A stretch of DNA of 64,000 nt from Capnocytophaga felis (lineage in GTDB: Bacteria > Bacteroidota > Bacteroidia > Flavobacteriales > Flavobacteriaceae): positions 1 to 64,000 of the forward strand of contig NZ_BLBC01000004.1 of the NCBI RefSeq assembly GCF_009684755.1. The letters are read 5' to 3'. Shown here in pieces: positions 8,901-15,870 of the stretch. How positions within the stretch are numbered: the first letter of the stretch is position 1; each line of letters starts with the position of its first letter. The position numbers and the translations under genes were made by a program. Under the pieces are notes generated by a model that saw only the letters and a list, made by a program, of their open reading frames with translations, had not been told where the DNA came from and did not search any database.

Positions 8901-9218
8901 AGACAGAACTTGGGTAGGAGATAGAGTTTCAAATTTTGGATGCTTCAACCATCTTTTGACTCTTATAGTTCCTGCTTCCAAATCCTTGCTCTTTGGCTGT
9001 TTAGTTACTAATAAGATATATTCATATTGATTGAAAATATCTAAATTTTCGTTGCTCGTGAGCAGATAGTTTATACCACTAGAAGTAACCACAAATGGCT
9101 CTCTATGTAACAATTGTACATCCTCAAGAACTCCTCCTTGAGAGTAATGCTGCCAAACTTGATTACCATTTTGATTGTAAAGAAGTTTTCTTACCTTCGG
9201 TAAACTTAATGTCCCCAT
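5970..9218 (-). CDS. DEAH-type SF2 helicase with a possible nuclease tail
   Basis: A 1082-residue protein. The SF2 helicase core has Walker A PTGTGKTE at 153-160, DEAH at 263-266, motif III FTATPYRND near 288-296, and QFIGRFTR at 441-448 as motif VI. The C-terminal part near residues 935-985 has GEIADIVGI, IEIHLFHLK and GRVSNDINNFYHVCGQAQKS. The spacing D940, E952, H-L-K959 resembles a PD-(D/E)xK nuclease core, although the usual acid before the lysine is a histidine-leucine; that reading is inference. A long middle region (about 460-900) has no motif I know. The gene follows an XRE regulator by 21 bp and precedes the AlbA/ATPase gene by 26 bp. The layout suggests a phage-defence or restriction operon carried as cargo. 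An alternative is a DNA-repair helicase. Confidence 0.85.
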   Translation of the reverse strand: MGTLSLPKVRKLLYNQNGNQVWQHYSQGGVLEDVQLLHREPFVVTSSGINYLLTSNENLDIFNQYEYILLVTKQPKSKDLEAGTIRVKRWLKHPKFETLSPTQVLSSWGNKFKFIQEDEANNIKGLRPPQMGALYSILSHLQNPEDKGIVVMPTGTGKTETMLATLISNKCKKLLVSVPSDSLRTQISEKFITLGLLKEYGIVDEDCHNPIVGIMNSGITDIAILRDFISRVNVVVTTMDILTDSTAEAKTLYSQEFSHLFVDEAHHSEAQTWKELIDRFDKEKVFLFTATPYRNDGKNLQGKIIFNFSLRKAQEQRYYKQINYLPIREYNRKLADKKIAERAVQQLREDIANGYNHIIMARCRDKIRAKEVFEHYKQYEDLNPVMVYTNIGGLDKKIEAIKRGEHSIIVCVNMLGEGFDLPNLKIAAIHDERQSLPITLQFIGRFTRTSYSELGNASFITNIAYPPIHEELDELYAKNADWNLILPRLNENATQKEIDFRNFLDRFGHLDKSKIPFQSIRPALSTVIYNNNSTEWNPLNWKEGISNLDTYEHQYSDNSNNTLVIILGKISNVDWGNFEVVKNLQWDIIIVYWDLRPNVNRIFVNTSIKGLSKDKLIEAVFNTQASKSKITGMNVFRVFHDVKRLTLFNVGARKGFGQDVTFQNFIGKAVQDGIKSLEQGTIIKNNFFGVGYKEGEKISLGCSVSGKIWSYLRGNLNELASWCKNIGDTISNENIDPNIVLQNTLKIEKIVSRPNILPIMVDWHPDMYDFSETRFEIRIDGNSYDLSNSELNIVEDDVANPLQFSFDTSDVRIIFEIELGATNQDIPYYRIIKRTNIDAVVFHGGTQQSIESFLQEFAPTIWFADGSQLFQNNYIKEKMEADVIPLDNIITDNWAGVNLRRESQDIAPYVQDSIQYYFINKIRNDFDIVYDDDGKGEIADIVGIKDLPTHIEIHLFHLKGAIGGRVSNDINNFYHVCGQAQKSLNWKYKFRKGKDFFDHLFKRKEKSLNGIICSRFIKGTEEDLENVLMAAKWKKETKFHIYIVQPALSKANASMDILQLLGNTHHYLHTLGNVELVVYSNI

Positions 9219-9239
9219 ATCTCTGATTTTATCCTAGAT

Positions 9240-9452
9240 TTATTTATGTTTAAAGATTAACTCTCCTGCATCCACCCCCAATATCTCCGCAATCTGGAAG
9301 AGGGTTTCGAGGCTTGGTTGGCGGCGGTTGCAGACATAGGCATTGACAATGCTGAAGCTCTTGCCAAGTTTTTCGGCAAGCCATGTTTGCTTAATTCCTT
9401 TCTCCTCAAGCACTTCTTTGATTCGATTCATGGGTTTATCCATCGCGTTCAA
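9240..9452 (-). CDS. XRE-family HTH regulator of the helicase operon
   Basis: A 70-residue protein that is one HTH_3 domain: IKEVLEEKGIKQTWLAEKLG, then SIVNAYVCNRRQPSLETLFQ, then AEILGVDAGELI. Size and layout fit the small controller proteins placed before restriction or toxin genes. It lies 21 bp upstream of the helicase on the same strand and probably regulates that operon and itself. ATG codons at 9452, 9443 and 9431 are all possible starts; the domain needs only the last. A TATCTTTG -7 box lies just upstream. Confidence 0.9.
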   Translation of the reverse strand: MNAMDKPMNRIKEVLEEKGIKQTWLAEKLGKSFSIVNAYVCNRRQPSLETLFQIAEILGVDAGELIFKHK

Positions 9453-9468
9453 TGTTTTTTTGATAGTG

Positions 9469-9476
9469 CAAAGATA
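9469..9476 (-). promoter_or_regulatory. -7 box (TATCTTTG) for the XRE-helicase operon
   Basis: On the minus strand the octamer TATCTTTG fits the Bacteroidetes TAnnTTTG box and ends 16 bp before the XRE start. No clean TTTG -33 box stands at 19-21 bp, so the call rests on the -7 box and on the terminator that isolates the unit upstream. Confidence 0.5.
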
Positions 9477-9497
9477 TGAAATGAAATAGCATAGAAA

Positions 9498-9529
9498 AAG
9501 GGAATGAGAAAATAAATTCTCATTCCCTT
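9498..9529 (-). terminator. Terminator at the end of the mobilization operon
   Basis: Perfect 13-bp arms (aagggaatgagaa and its complement) with a 6-nt loop, followed on the minus strand by a short T run. It sits between the last mob gene (stop at 9561) and the XRE gene, which separates the transfer module from the cargo. Confidence 0.85.
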
Positions 9530-9560
9530 AAATCTCTTCAACTAGTACAAGAAATAAGCT

Positions 9561-10283
9561 TTATTTCCGTTGTTTTATGGACTCTGTCTGTTTCTGAAGT
9601 TCATTTGCTTGCGATGTGTTCAGGCAGGCTCGCTCTGTCTTTTCTGCCTGTTCTTTAACTAATCGTTCGTAAGTTTCCACTTGTTCTCGGATAAGTGCAA
9701 TTTGCTGCTCGTCTCTCTGATAAGTGAAGAGCGTTTCCAAAACCATTAGCTTTTCCTGATTAGTTTCTCCATACATTTTAATGTGGCGATACATCAAATC
9801 ATTATCCAATAGTTGACTATTTTGTCGCATTTGCCAGAAGTTTCCAACCAGAGAAAACAAAAGAACAAGCCCCATACTGCAAAGAGTGATAGCCGTTTTA
9901 CTATTTTTAAAGTCAAGACTAAAAACATGTTCTTTGCGAATGACAGTACGACTCTCTTTGCCTATCTCATCAATTTTCGCCTCGATGGCTTGTAGAGTCT
10001 CTCTTTTCTCTGCATCCCATTCATCCCGCTTCTCAAAGGCTGTTCCCAGTCCTGTCACGATGCTCTTGGTAAGTATTTCTTCCAAGACTCTGATTTGTTC
10101 GGGAGAAAACACCTCTTGCTTTGAAAGTGTATTCATCTTCCCAAGAAGCTCTTCGATTTTACTCAAGTCGATTGTTTGTTGTTCAGATCTTCCTTCTAAG
10201 GAGAAAGCCATTTCCGTAAGACTTTGCTTCAATTCCTCAAATAGACCATATACGGCCGAGGTATCCATTCTATCTGTATTCAT
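9561..10283 (-). CDS. Coiled-coil, single-span membrane protein of the mob module
   Basis: A 240-residue protein I do not recognise by name. The N-terminal 125 residues are helical and charged, a membrane segment follows at about 132-150 (AITLCSMGLVLLFSLVGNFW), and the C-terminal 85 residues form a likely coiled coil (LIREQVETYERLVKEQAEKT). It starts 25 bp after the relaxase stop, on the same strand, and ends at a terminator, so it is the last gene of the mob operon. Genes of this size and shape often follow relaxases in Bacteroidota mobilizable elements. It may couple the relaxosome to the membrane, but that is only a guess from position. Confidence 0.7.
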   Translation of the reverse strand: MNTDRMDTSAVYGLFEELKQSLTEMAFSLEGRSEQQTIDLSKIEELLGKMNTLSKQEVFSPEQIRVLEEILTKSIVTGLGTAFEKRDEWDAEKRETLQAIEAKIDEIGKESRTVIRKEHVFSLDFKNSKTAITLCSMGLVLLFSLVGNFWQMRQNSQLLDNDLMYRHIKMYGETNQEKLMVLETLFTYQRDEQQIALIREQVETYERLVKEQAEKTERACLNTSQANELQKQTESIKQRK

Positions 10284-10308
10284 ATACTTTTTCTTTTGTG
10301 ATTAAACA

Positions 10309-11250
10309 TTAGTGCAGTACTCTGCGTATTCTGATTTTACTTTTAGCTGCCAACTTTCGGGCTTTCAGAGCCTGAATGTATTCGGCAAGCGTTGCGTCAT
10401 AATGAGGGCTATCAAAAAGTGAGAAAATGCTGAGTTGCCCAATGAGAGAATCAAGAGCATCCATCACACCTCCTGTTTCTGATGTTTTGAACTCTTGTTT
10501 TTCTGCCACTTGCAGTGCTTGATAGGCATTGTCTTTAATCTGCCTGTCAATCTTTGAGAAGCTATATTCTCTATCTACCCGGGAACCCGAAATCCGATTA
10601 CCATCTTTCTCAAAAATGATGCCTTGAATCTTATCCGTATTGCCATTCATTTTGAATTCCAAGCCTATACCTGATTGCTTCAGGGTTGCTTGCAGCTGGC
10701 CCCACGTCAAACTTTGAGGAATAGCTTTTTTGAGAGCGTCGTAAATCTCATATTTGGTTTTGTCGTTCCCTTTCAGCCGTTCACGCTTGACATTCTCTTT
10801 TCCAGAAGCAATATATAATCCGTATTTCTTCGTCAGTTCCATGCAGACCTTTGTGCTACGTAGTTTTTCATTTTGATCTGAAATTCTTCGACCATAGTTA
10901 TTAATACGATTGATTACTATGTGTATGTGTGGATGCTCTGTATCGTGGTGACGAGCAATAAGATACTGCGTGTTGGAGTAGCTCATTTTCTGTAAATATT
11001 CCTGTGCCACCTTGACCATAAAAGCATCCGTTAAACGCCCTTTATCTTGAGCTGAGAAATCCAAAGAGATGTGGGCTACAGGTTTCGTAATCTTGGGATT
11101 GAGCTTGCTTTGAGTAACAAAGCTTCGGATTATAGCTTCTCTATCTTTCAGACGAATACCTTCTGCCTGCAAGAGCTGGGCACGCTCTTTTTCCAAAACA
11201 TAGTTTATCACCCCTCGAAATCCTCTTCCCTGAACAATCTTAGCAATCAT
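10309..11250 (-). CDS. Relaxase / mobilization nuclease, MobA/BmgA type
   Basis: A 313-residue relaxase. It would nick oriT and attach to the DNA end to start transfer. The N-terminus (MIAKIVQGRGFRGVINYVL) and the metal-binding histidines in HPHIHIVINRI (about residues 106-116) are typical of the Bacteroidota relaxase/mobilization nuclease family. A candidate catalytic tyrosine is Y17 or Y102. Its start overlaps the end of mobC by 11 bp, which implies translational coupling. It is shorter than the multi-domain relaxases of plasmids and carries no helicase or primase part; the primase is a separate gene upstream. The gene looks intact, so the element may still be mobilized by a helper conjugative element even though its integrase is broken. 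Confidence 0.93.
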   Translation of the reverse strand: MIAKIVQGRGFRGVINYVLEKERAQLLQAEGIRLKDREAIIRSFVTQSKLNPKITKPVAHISLDFSAQDKGRLTDAFMVKVAQEYLQKMSYSNTQYLIARHHDTEHPHIHIVINRINNYGRRISDQNEKLRSTKVCMELTKKYGLYIASGKENVKRERLKGNDKTKYEIYDALKKAIPQSLTWGQLQATLKQSGIGLEFKMNGNTDKIQGIIFEKDGNRISGSRVDREYSFSKIDRQIKDNAYQALQVAEKQEFKTSETGGVMDALDSLIGQLSIFSLFDSPHYDATLAEYIQALKARKLAAKSKIRIRRVLH

Positions 11251-11602
11251 CTTCGATTCGTTTTATGATGTTGTCCAATCTCTCAGTCATCGCAAGGTTA
11301 TCTTGATAGACTCGTGCGTACCCCATAGCATTGGCTTTGTGGGCAATCTGATTGACATTATTGGCCATACCACTTAGCTGGCGAAGGTGGCTCATCAATT
11401 CGGAAGATAGTCTCTGCCTGACTATACTCGCAGCGATACAACGACAGACGTATTCACTTCGAGTAATCCCTGCAAGCCGCACTTTAGCTTTCAGAGAGTA
11501 GAACTCCTCGGTCGCCATTTTCAGTGTAACCTTATATTTCTTCTTTTCTACTGGTCGTTTGGGTGGGCGACCATTCGTATTGCGATTTTCTATTGTTTTC
11601 AT
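11240..11602 (-). CDS. MobC/BmgB-like relaxosome accessory protein
   Basis: A 120-residue protein when started at the ATG at 11602 (MKTIENRNTNGRPPKRPVEK). An upstream extension to 11734 would run through the palindrome and looks non-coding. The N-terminus is basic, followed by a ribbon-helix-helix-like segment (YKVTLKMATEEFYSLKAKVR) and the MobC signature region (ITRSEYVCRCIAAS, then LRQLSGMANNVNQIAHKANA). MobC proteins bind oriT and help the relaxase nick it. It overlaps the relaxase start by 11 bp, and the putative oriT palindrome lies about 55 bp before its start. Confidence 0.9.
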   Translation of the reverse strand: MKTIENRNTNGRPPKRPVEKKKYKVTLKMATEEFYSLKAKVRLAGITRSEYVCRCIAASIVRQRLSSELMSHLRQLSGMANNVNQIAHKANAMGYARVYQDNLAMTERLDNIIKRIEDDC

Positions 11603-11657
11603 TGCTGTATTTGTTTTTGATTTATGAATAGACCAACGGGATGAGTCAATCCTCGAA

Positions 11658-11700
11658 GAGCAAGTTTGTGTTTTGGTCAGACCAAAACACAAACTTGCTC
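11658..11700. other. 43-bp perfect palindrome, candidate oriT
   Basis: Two perfect 21-bp arms with a single-base spacer, centred at 11679 (inner part gtgttttggtc-a-gaccaaaacac). It lies between the primase stop and mobC, the usual oriT position in small mobilizable elements. The arms are too long and mixed in base content for an ordinary terminator, and no T run follows on the minus strand. It could instead act as a terminator or a replication hairpin. The nic site cannot be placed from sequence alone. Confidence 0.6.
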
Positions 11701-11734
11701 CCCTAATAATCAAAGGGCTTGAATCCATACCCAT

Positions 11735-12625
11735 TCATCGTTTGAGTCCTCGACTTCTCATTCTCGGAGGAGAAATGAGTTCTTGATTTTTTCGACAGAG
11801 AAAATCATTCAAGTCCTTATGCCCCTCATAAAGGATGGAGCAATCATTAACGCAAAGATTCATTCTCCGAAGCACTTCAAGCGTTTTTTTCCCTGCTGCA
11901 TCGTTATCGAGATAAGCGTTAACAATGGCATATTTCGAGAGTAAGGAATGAGCCTTTTGGAGATTGTTTACAGAATTCAGTACAATCGCAGATTCAGTAT
12001 TTCTGTCAGGATAAAGGGTACAAAAACTCAAGTAATCTATAAATCCTTCAAAGAGATTGACAGTGTCCGTATTTCGATCAAAGGAGGAGACACTGGAAGG
12101 AGGAAAACAACCTTTGAAATAGAGATTACGAATAGCATAACCTCCCAAGTCGTTGGGCATTCCGATAGCGTAATAAGTACGCCCTTTTACTTGATAGTGA
12201 ACCTCACGACAGTACCGTTTCGCCACAGAACAATCAATCTTACGGTCTTGCAGATATCTCAGCAAATTTGGGTGAAGCAAAGAGATGGCTTTGATTATTT
12301 TCATTTCTTCTCGACTCTCTGCCTGTCGGTCAAAGTCGTTCTGCGTAAGAGGGCTAATCTCTACACAGTTGTCTAACAGTCCAATTGCTTGAGACAGCGT
12401 GCAGCCATGTAGTTTCATTACCAAATCAATTATGCTGCCACCTTCTCCGCTTCCAAAGTCATACCAGAGACTTGCTCTGTAATCAACCTTGAAACTTGGA
12501 CTACTCTCTTCCCGAAAAGGACTTCTATACATTCCATAAGTCGTATACTCCTTCACTGGGTAATGGCCTTTATTAGCCAAATAATCCTTCAGAGATAAGG
12601 ATTTTATATGTTCAATATTCATCAT
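11735..12625 (-). CDS. Toprim/CHC2-like primase of the mobilizable element
   Basis: A 296-residue DnaG-type primase. The N-terminus has the zinc-finger-like fold but without its cysteines (YGMYRSPFREESSPSFKVDY, then WYDFGSGEGGSIIDLVMKL). The Toprim core follows: NLFEGFIDYLSF with the catalytic Glu near residue 194, AYLDNDAAGKKTLEVL with the DxD-type acid pair, and a late HKDLNDFL. It likely primes synthesis on the transferred strand. It lies on the same strand as the VirE-like gene upstream (240-bp gap) and mobC downstream. The C-terminal tail is Arg-rich. Confidence 0.88.
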   Translation of the reverse strand: MMNIEHIKSLSLKDYLANKGHYPVKEYTTYGMYRSPFREESSPSFKVDYRASLWYDFGSGEGGSIIDLVMKLHGCTLSQAIGLLDNCVEISPLTQNDFDRQAESREEMKIIKAISLLHPNLLRYLQDRKIDCSVAKRYCREVHYQVKGRTYYAIGMPNDLGGYAIRNLYFKGCFPPSSVSSFDRNTDTVNLFEGFIDYLSFCTLYPDRNTESAIVLNSVNNLQKAHSLLSKYAIVNAYLDNDAAGKKTLEVLRRMNLCVNDCSILYEGHKDLNDFLCRKNQELISPPRMRSRGLKR

Positions 12626-12719
12626 GTTTTTCTAAGTTTTAGAGATTTTCCTTACTACATGAATATGGATGGATAACTCCTTTACAGTGAAAAGAAAAAG
12701 AGTCGTAACCTGTTTTCTT

Positions 12720-12835
12720 GTAGTAGCATTATTTAGTGCGAGTAGTAACTCTGTTGTAAGACAGATTATAAAACCATACTACACGCTCAATCTTTTTTCA
12801 TTCACTGGATTAAATCCTCTTGTAGTAAGTAGTAA
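12720..12835. repeat. Cluster of GTAGTAA heptamers between virE-like and primase genes
   Basis: GTAGTAA occurs at 12742-12748, 12822-12828 and 12829-12835, with a variant GTAGTAG at 12720-12726 and an inverted copy at about 12653-12659. The gap holds no convincing gene. Repeats of this kind next to primase and VirE-like genes could bind a replication or regulatory protein. The motif is short and the evidence weak. Confidence 0.3.
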
Positions 12836-12864
12836 CTGTAATTTATCAATAGGTCAAAAGGAAC

Positions 12865-14058
12865 TCACGAACGGATTGGAAAGACCTTTCTGATATGATA
12901 GACATACATAGGGTTACCTCCTATCCGTCGGGACTTTCGTTCAAATCCTGCTTTGCGCAGAGCTTCTCCCATTCGTTTTTCGGAGAGGTTCAGCGTAGTA
13001 TATCCACGCAAATAATTCAGAACTTCCGAAGTGGTCATATAAGACTCTTCCGTAGGACTTGGTTTCTCAAAGCCTTTGAGTAACATTTCGTATTCGACTG
13101 TCTGCACATGAAAGCCTTCGCTCTCTCGGTGCAACTCTGCAATCTCAGCATCATCAAACCAGTACCGATCCCCACTTTTCCAATACCACCAAGCCTCCGA
13201 ATAAACCTTATTGATATCAACCTGCTTAGCAGCTTCTATGTCAATAGCTTCTACCTCAAAAGGAAGAAACCTGCGGCTACCCGTCGGATCTGTAAGGAAG
13301 TCATTGCCATTTACCGAAGCCATAAAACTGGCTAAGTGAGGATACTCTTCGATGTACGTATCGTATGGTCTGCGATACTTAACCCGTGGAGTAGTAATGA
13401 GATTCTTCAACTCATTTTTGTCTCTTTTGTTGAGGGCTTTGAGTTGGTCGTCGATATTGATAAACAGGTATTCGGCTATAAGGGTCTGCGTATCCTTGTT
13501 TTGAGGGTCAATGGTACCTGTAAACAAATATGCTTTCAGCTCTACGGGACAAAGCAAGTCTAAGAAAGTGGTCTTGAACTTACCCTGCTCTCCAGTCAAA
13601 ACCAGACAGGTGTGATTGCGACAGAACAAATCATCCATCGCATTCGCCACCACTGCAATAAGCCATTTGGTCAGATAAGTTTGCCACTTATCAGGATTCC
13701 GAACCGTTACGCACGAAGCCAAGTGAATAATCTCCGAGTCCTCTCCATCGTTCCAATTCGATAGTTTTTGGAAATACTCTTGTACAGGATTGATACGCGG
13801 GCAGAAATCACTTTCCAATATCGCTCGTATATTCTCTGCCGAGGTACTGATACCTTCTGAAGAATCCAATAGCCGTCGCATGGAGTTGATGTCGAATTTA
13901 CCGAGTGGGAAGAAAGGTTCTTCTTTATTCGAGTATCGAAACTCCGTGCGACTTTTTACGGTATTGAATCGAAAGTCATAGTGCTCTCTTAGAAAGGACT
14001 CTATCCGTTCATTCTTGGATTGCTTCCCTTCTGGTCGTTCATCCATTTCTTCTTTCAT
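12865..14058 (-). CDS. VirE/VapE-like P-loop ATPase
   Basis: About 397 residues from the ATG at 14058, chosen because the longer frame to 14157 overlaps the excisionase-like gene. The central domain is the virulence-associated E family: a P-loop in LVLTGEQGKFKTTFLDLL (GxxGxxKT form), a Walker-B-like strand EYLFINIDDQ, then LITTPRVKYRRPYDTYIEEY and FMASVNGNDFLTDPTGSRRF, the family signature. These resemble SF3-type helicases and likely drive replication of the element after excision. The start lies 13 bp after the HTH gene stop, on the same strand. The C-terminal ~100 residues look like a winged-helix DNA-binding part. Confidence 0.9.
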   Translation of the reverse strand: MKEEMDERPEGKQSKNERIESFLREHYDFRFNTVKSRTEFRYSNKEEPFFPLGKFDINSMRRLLDSSEGISTSAENIRAILESDFCPRINPVQEYFQKLSNWNDGEDSEIIHLASCVTVRNPDKWQTYLTKWLIAVVANAMDDLFCRNHTCLVLTGEQGKFKTTFLDLLCPVELKAYLFTGTIDPQNKDTQTLIAEYLFINIDDQLKALNKRDKNELKNLITTPRVKYRRPYDTYIEEYPHLASFMASVNGNDFLTDPTGSRRFLPFEVEAIDIEAAKQVDINKVYSEAWWYWKSGDRYWFDDAEIAELHRESEGFHVQTVEYEMLLKGFEKPSPTEESYMTTSEVLNYLRGYTTLNLSEKRMGEALRKAGFERKSRRIGGNPMYVYHIRKVFPIRS

Positions 14059-14071
14059 CGTTGAATAGATA

Positions 14072-14428
14072 TTAGAAATGAGAGAGCTTAGCCTTCTTTT
14101 CAGAGATAAAGAGCTTCGAGTCTTCGGCAAGTTCTCGCACCGTTTTTCTACGACCATTGGCTATCCATTCGAGCAATTCGTCCTCGAAGAAGTAGAGTTG
14201 CTTTCCATCCTTGTAGCATGGGAGTAAACGCTTACGCACAAGCGTATAAATTGTAGGCTTGGCCTTCCCGATGATTTTACACGCTTCATCTATCCCGATA
14301 GGAATACGTTTTGGAGAAATAACTGCATCTTGCCCTTTCTCGACCAATGCTTTGATCTCAGCTACTTCGTTCACTAAGTGAGCTACCGCCTTCGGTAGAT
14401 TCTCAAAAGAAATTTCGTTGTTGTCCAT
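14072..14428 (-). CDS. Excisionase-type HTH_17 DNA-binding protein
   Basis: A 118-residue protein with a coiled N-terminus (AVAHLVNEVAEIKALVEKGQ) and a MerR-like HTH_17 domain at about 48-95 (IGIDEACKIIGKAKPTIYTL, then VRKRLLPCYKDGKQLYFFED). These small proteins work as recombination directionality factors or activators in Bacteroidota mobilizable elements. It heads the replication-mobilization run and is separated from the VirE-like gene by 13 bp. A 227-bp gap divides it from the divergent HEPN-like gene, so both promoters should lie there. Confidence 0.88.
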   Translation of the reverse strand: MDNNEISFENLPKAVAHLVNEVAEIKALVEKGQDAVISPKRIPIGIDEACKIIGKAKPTIYTLVRKRLLPCYKDGKQLYFFEDELLEWIANGRRKTVRELAEDSKLFISEKKAKLSHF

Positions 14429-14655
14429 GTCTATACTATTTTGAGTTTAACATGGCACAAATGAATAAAGTGTTTTCCCTGTGATTCAAAACACGGAGAA
14501 AACACTACAAAAACACTATGATTGGTGCGTTTTTTCTATCTCTTATAACTAAAAGATAGGATATTTGGGGAATAACGAGAGAATACCTTCCCTTCAAAAA
14601 GAAATTCAGGGAACAATCTACACTGATAAGGAGAAAATGAATATTTATCTCAACG

Positions 14656-15135
14656 ATGTACAGAGAAGAGCTACGAACCCATCATTTTGGTACCTTTACA
14701 GTAAAAGGTATAGATATTATAACTATGGTAAAAGAAAATGCTAGAGAAAAGTTGTTGTTGCAAATTCAAGACGAAGTTTTAAAAGGGGGAATTTGTTTTG
14801 ATGGTTATACTTCATTTCAATTGGAAAATGCCGACATTTCATTCTGTGCTGGCGCAGATTTAGCATGTGTAATAATGTGCCAAGCAGCAATAGAATCGTA
14901 TATTAAAGAAGATGAAGCATTAGATTGTAAAAGCTTTTATGATATTATTGAGAATTGTTCGTGTTCTTCTGATTTAAAAAATAGGTTACATCACCTAAGA
15001 AAGTATCGAAACAAATGGATGCATAGGAAGGAGATTGACAGGGAAATTTCAATGGATTATGCAGAATTAGAGAGAGAAGCAATTAGTGCCTATCGTCTAA
15101 CACTGGAGGTTTTCCACTATTATCCGTTCATCTAA
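14656..15135 (+). CDS. HEPN-like protein with an R-x4-H motif
   Basis: The only plus-strand gene in the element: 159 residues from the ATG at 14656, or 136 from an internal ATG at 14725, which gives a cleaner start (MVKENAREKLLLQIQDEV). The C-terminal half is helical and contains LHHLRKYRNKWMHRKEID. The RNKWMH part fits the R-x4-6-H motif of HEPN domains, many of which are RNases in toxin-antitoxin and defence systems. No partner nucleotidyltransferase is adjacent. It converges with the next minus-strand gene and overlaps it by 8 bp. Fold and activity are inferred from this motif only. Confidence 0.6.
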   Translation: MYREELRTHHFGTFTVKGIDIITMVKENAREKLLLQIQDEVLKGGICFDGYTSFQLENADISFCAGADLACVIMCQAAIESYIKEDEALDCKSFYDIIENCSCSSDLKNRLHHLRKYRNKWMHRKEIDREISMDYAELEREAISAYRLTLEVFHYYPFI

Positions 15136-15850
15136 ATAAACATTTAATATCACCCAGCCCTTTCTGAATCTTGATTAGCCCTTTTTGTTCATCGTCTTTG
15201 AGGTGGCTTTTGATGGTCTCTGGTTCAACGTCTTTTAGTGCTTCGACAAAAACAAGTTTGAGGAAAAGAGCAACCTCGTCTTGTTTGCCAATACTGAAAT
15301 GCTTCCAAATATTCCAGCCGAAATGATACAGATCTAAAGAAGTAAGCTTTGTGACTCTGACAGGTTGAGGGTTTTGCAAGACGTTTCCTTCTGAATAAGC
15401 TGTAATGTGTTGACATAGTTGTATCAAATCGTCATCAGAGACATAGGGGGCAAATTCATGTTGTGTATAGGAGATGGCTATCTCTAATTTCTCTTTTGAT
15501 CTATCGCTTTGTTTCCGATGTTGGTTAACTCCTATCTCCTGAATGAGTTCGGGTTCTATATTCTTTTGACCCCAATCCTGCTCAACTTCTTTCTTTTTTC
15601 GAAGTGATGATGGTGAATACTTGTGAGGGAAAAACTTCTTCACAATAGCTGTGAACAAACCGTCAATCAGAAGCATTAGGGCTGAATAGAGAATGATGCC
15701 TACCCCTGTAACAATCCAGAAAATTACAGTTGCAGTAAATTCATCAACTCCAGCTGAGACAAAAACAAATCTCACAATTATACCAATTAAGGCACACGCC
15801 AGCAAGACGGATAAATAAACAATTATATATTCAAAGTACTTAGACTGCAT
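15128..15850 (-). CDS. Two-span membrane protein beside the integrase
   Basis: A 240-residue protein of unknown function. Two membrane segments lie at about 9-31 (YIIVYLSVLLACALIGIIVR) and 40-68 (ATVIFWIVTGVGIILYSALM). A charged cytoplasmic part follows, with a C-terminal segment LTSLDLYHFGWNIWKHFSIG. Genes of this kind recur next to the integrase in Bacteroidota mobilizable elements and are often labelled mobilization protein without proof. It starts 20 bp after the integrase stop on the same strand, so the two are probably co-transcribed. Confidence 0.65.
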   Translation of the reverse strand: MQSKYFEYIIVYLSVLLACALIGIIVRFVFVSAGVDEFTATVIFWIVTGVGIILYSALMLLIDGLFTAIVKKFFPHKYSPSSLRKKKEVEQDWGQKNIEPELIQEIGVNQHRKQSDRSKEKLEIAISYTQHEFAPYVSDDDLIQLCQHITAYSEGNVLQNPQPVRVTKLTSLDLYHFGWNIWKHFSIGKQDEVALFLKLVFVEALKDVEPETIKSHLKDDEQKGLIKIQKGLGDIKCLFR

Positions 15851-15870
15851 TTTTATTCATTTTTGTGAGG

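Noticed and set aside
11603-11734. Longer MobC with 44 more residues
   Set aside because: The extension would run through the palindrome and is not like MobC; the ATG at 11602 gives the normal start.
12669-12893. Plus-strand small gene between primase and VirE-like genes
   Set aside because: Low-complexity product, overlaps the end of the VirE-like gene and has no promoter or family likeness.
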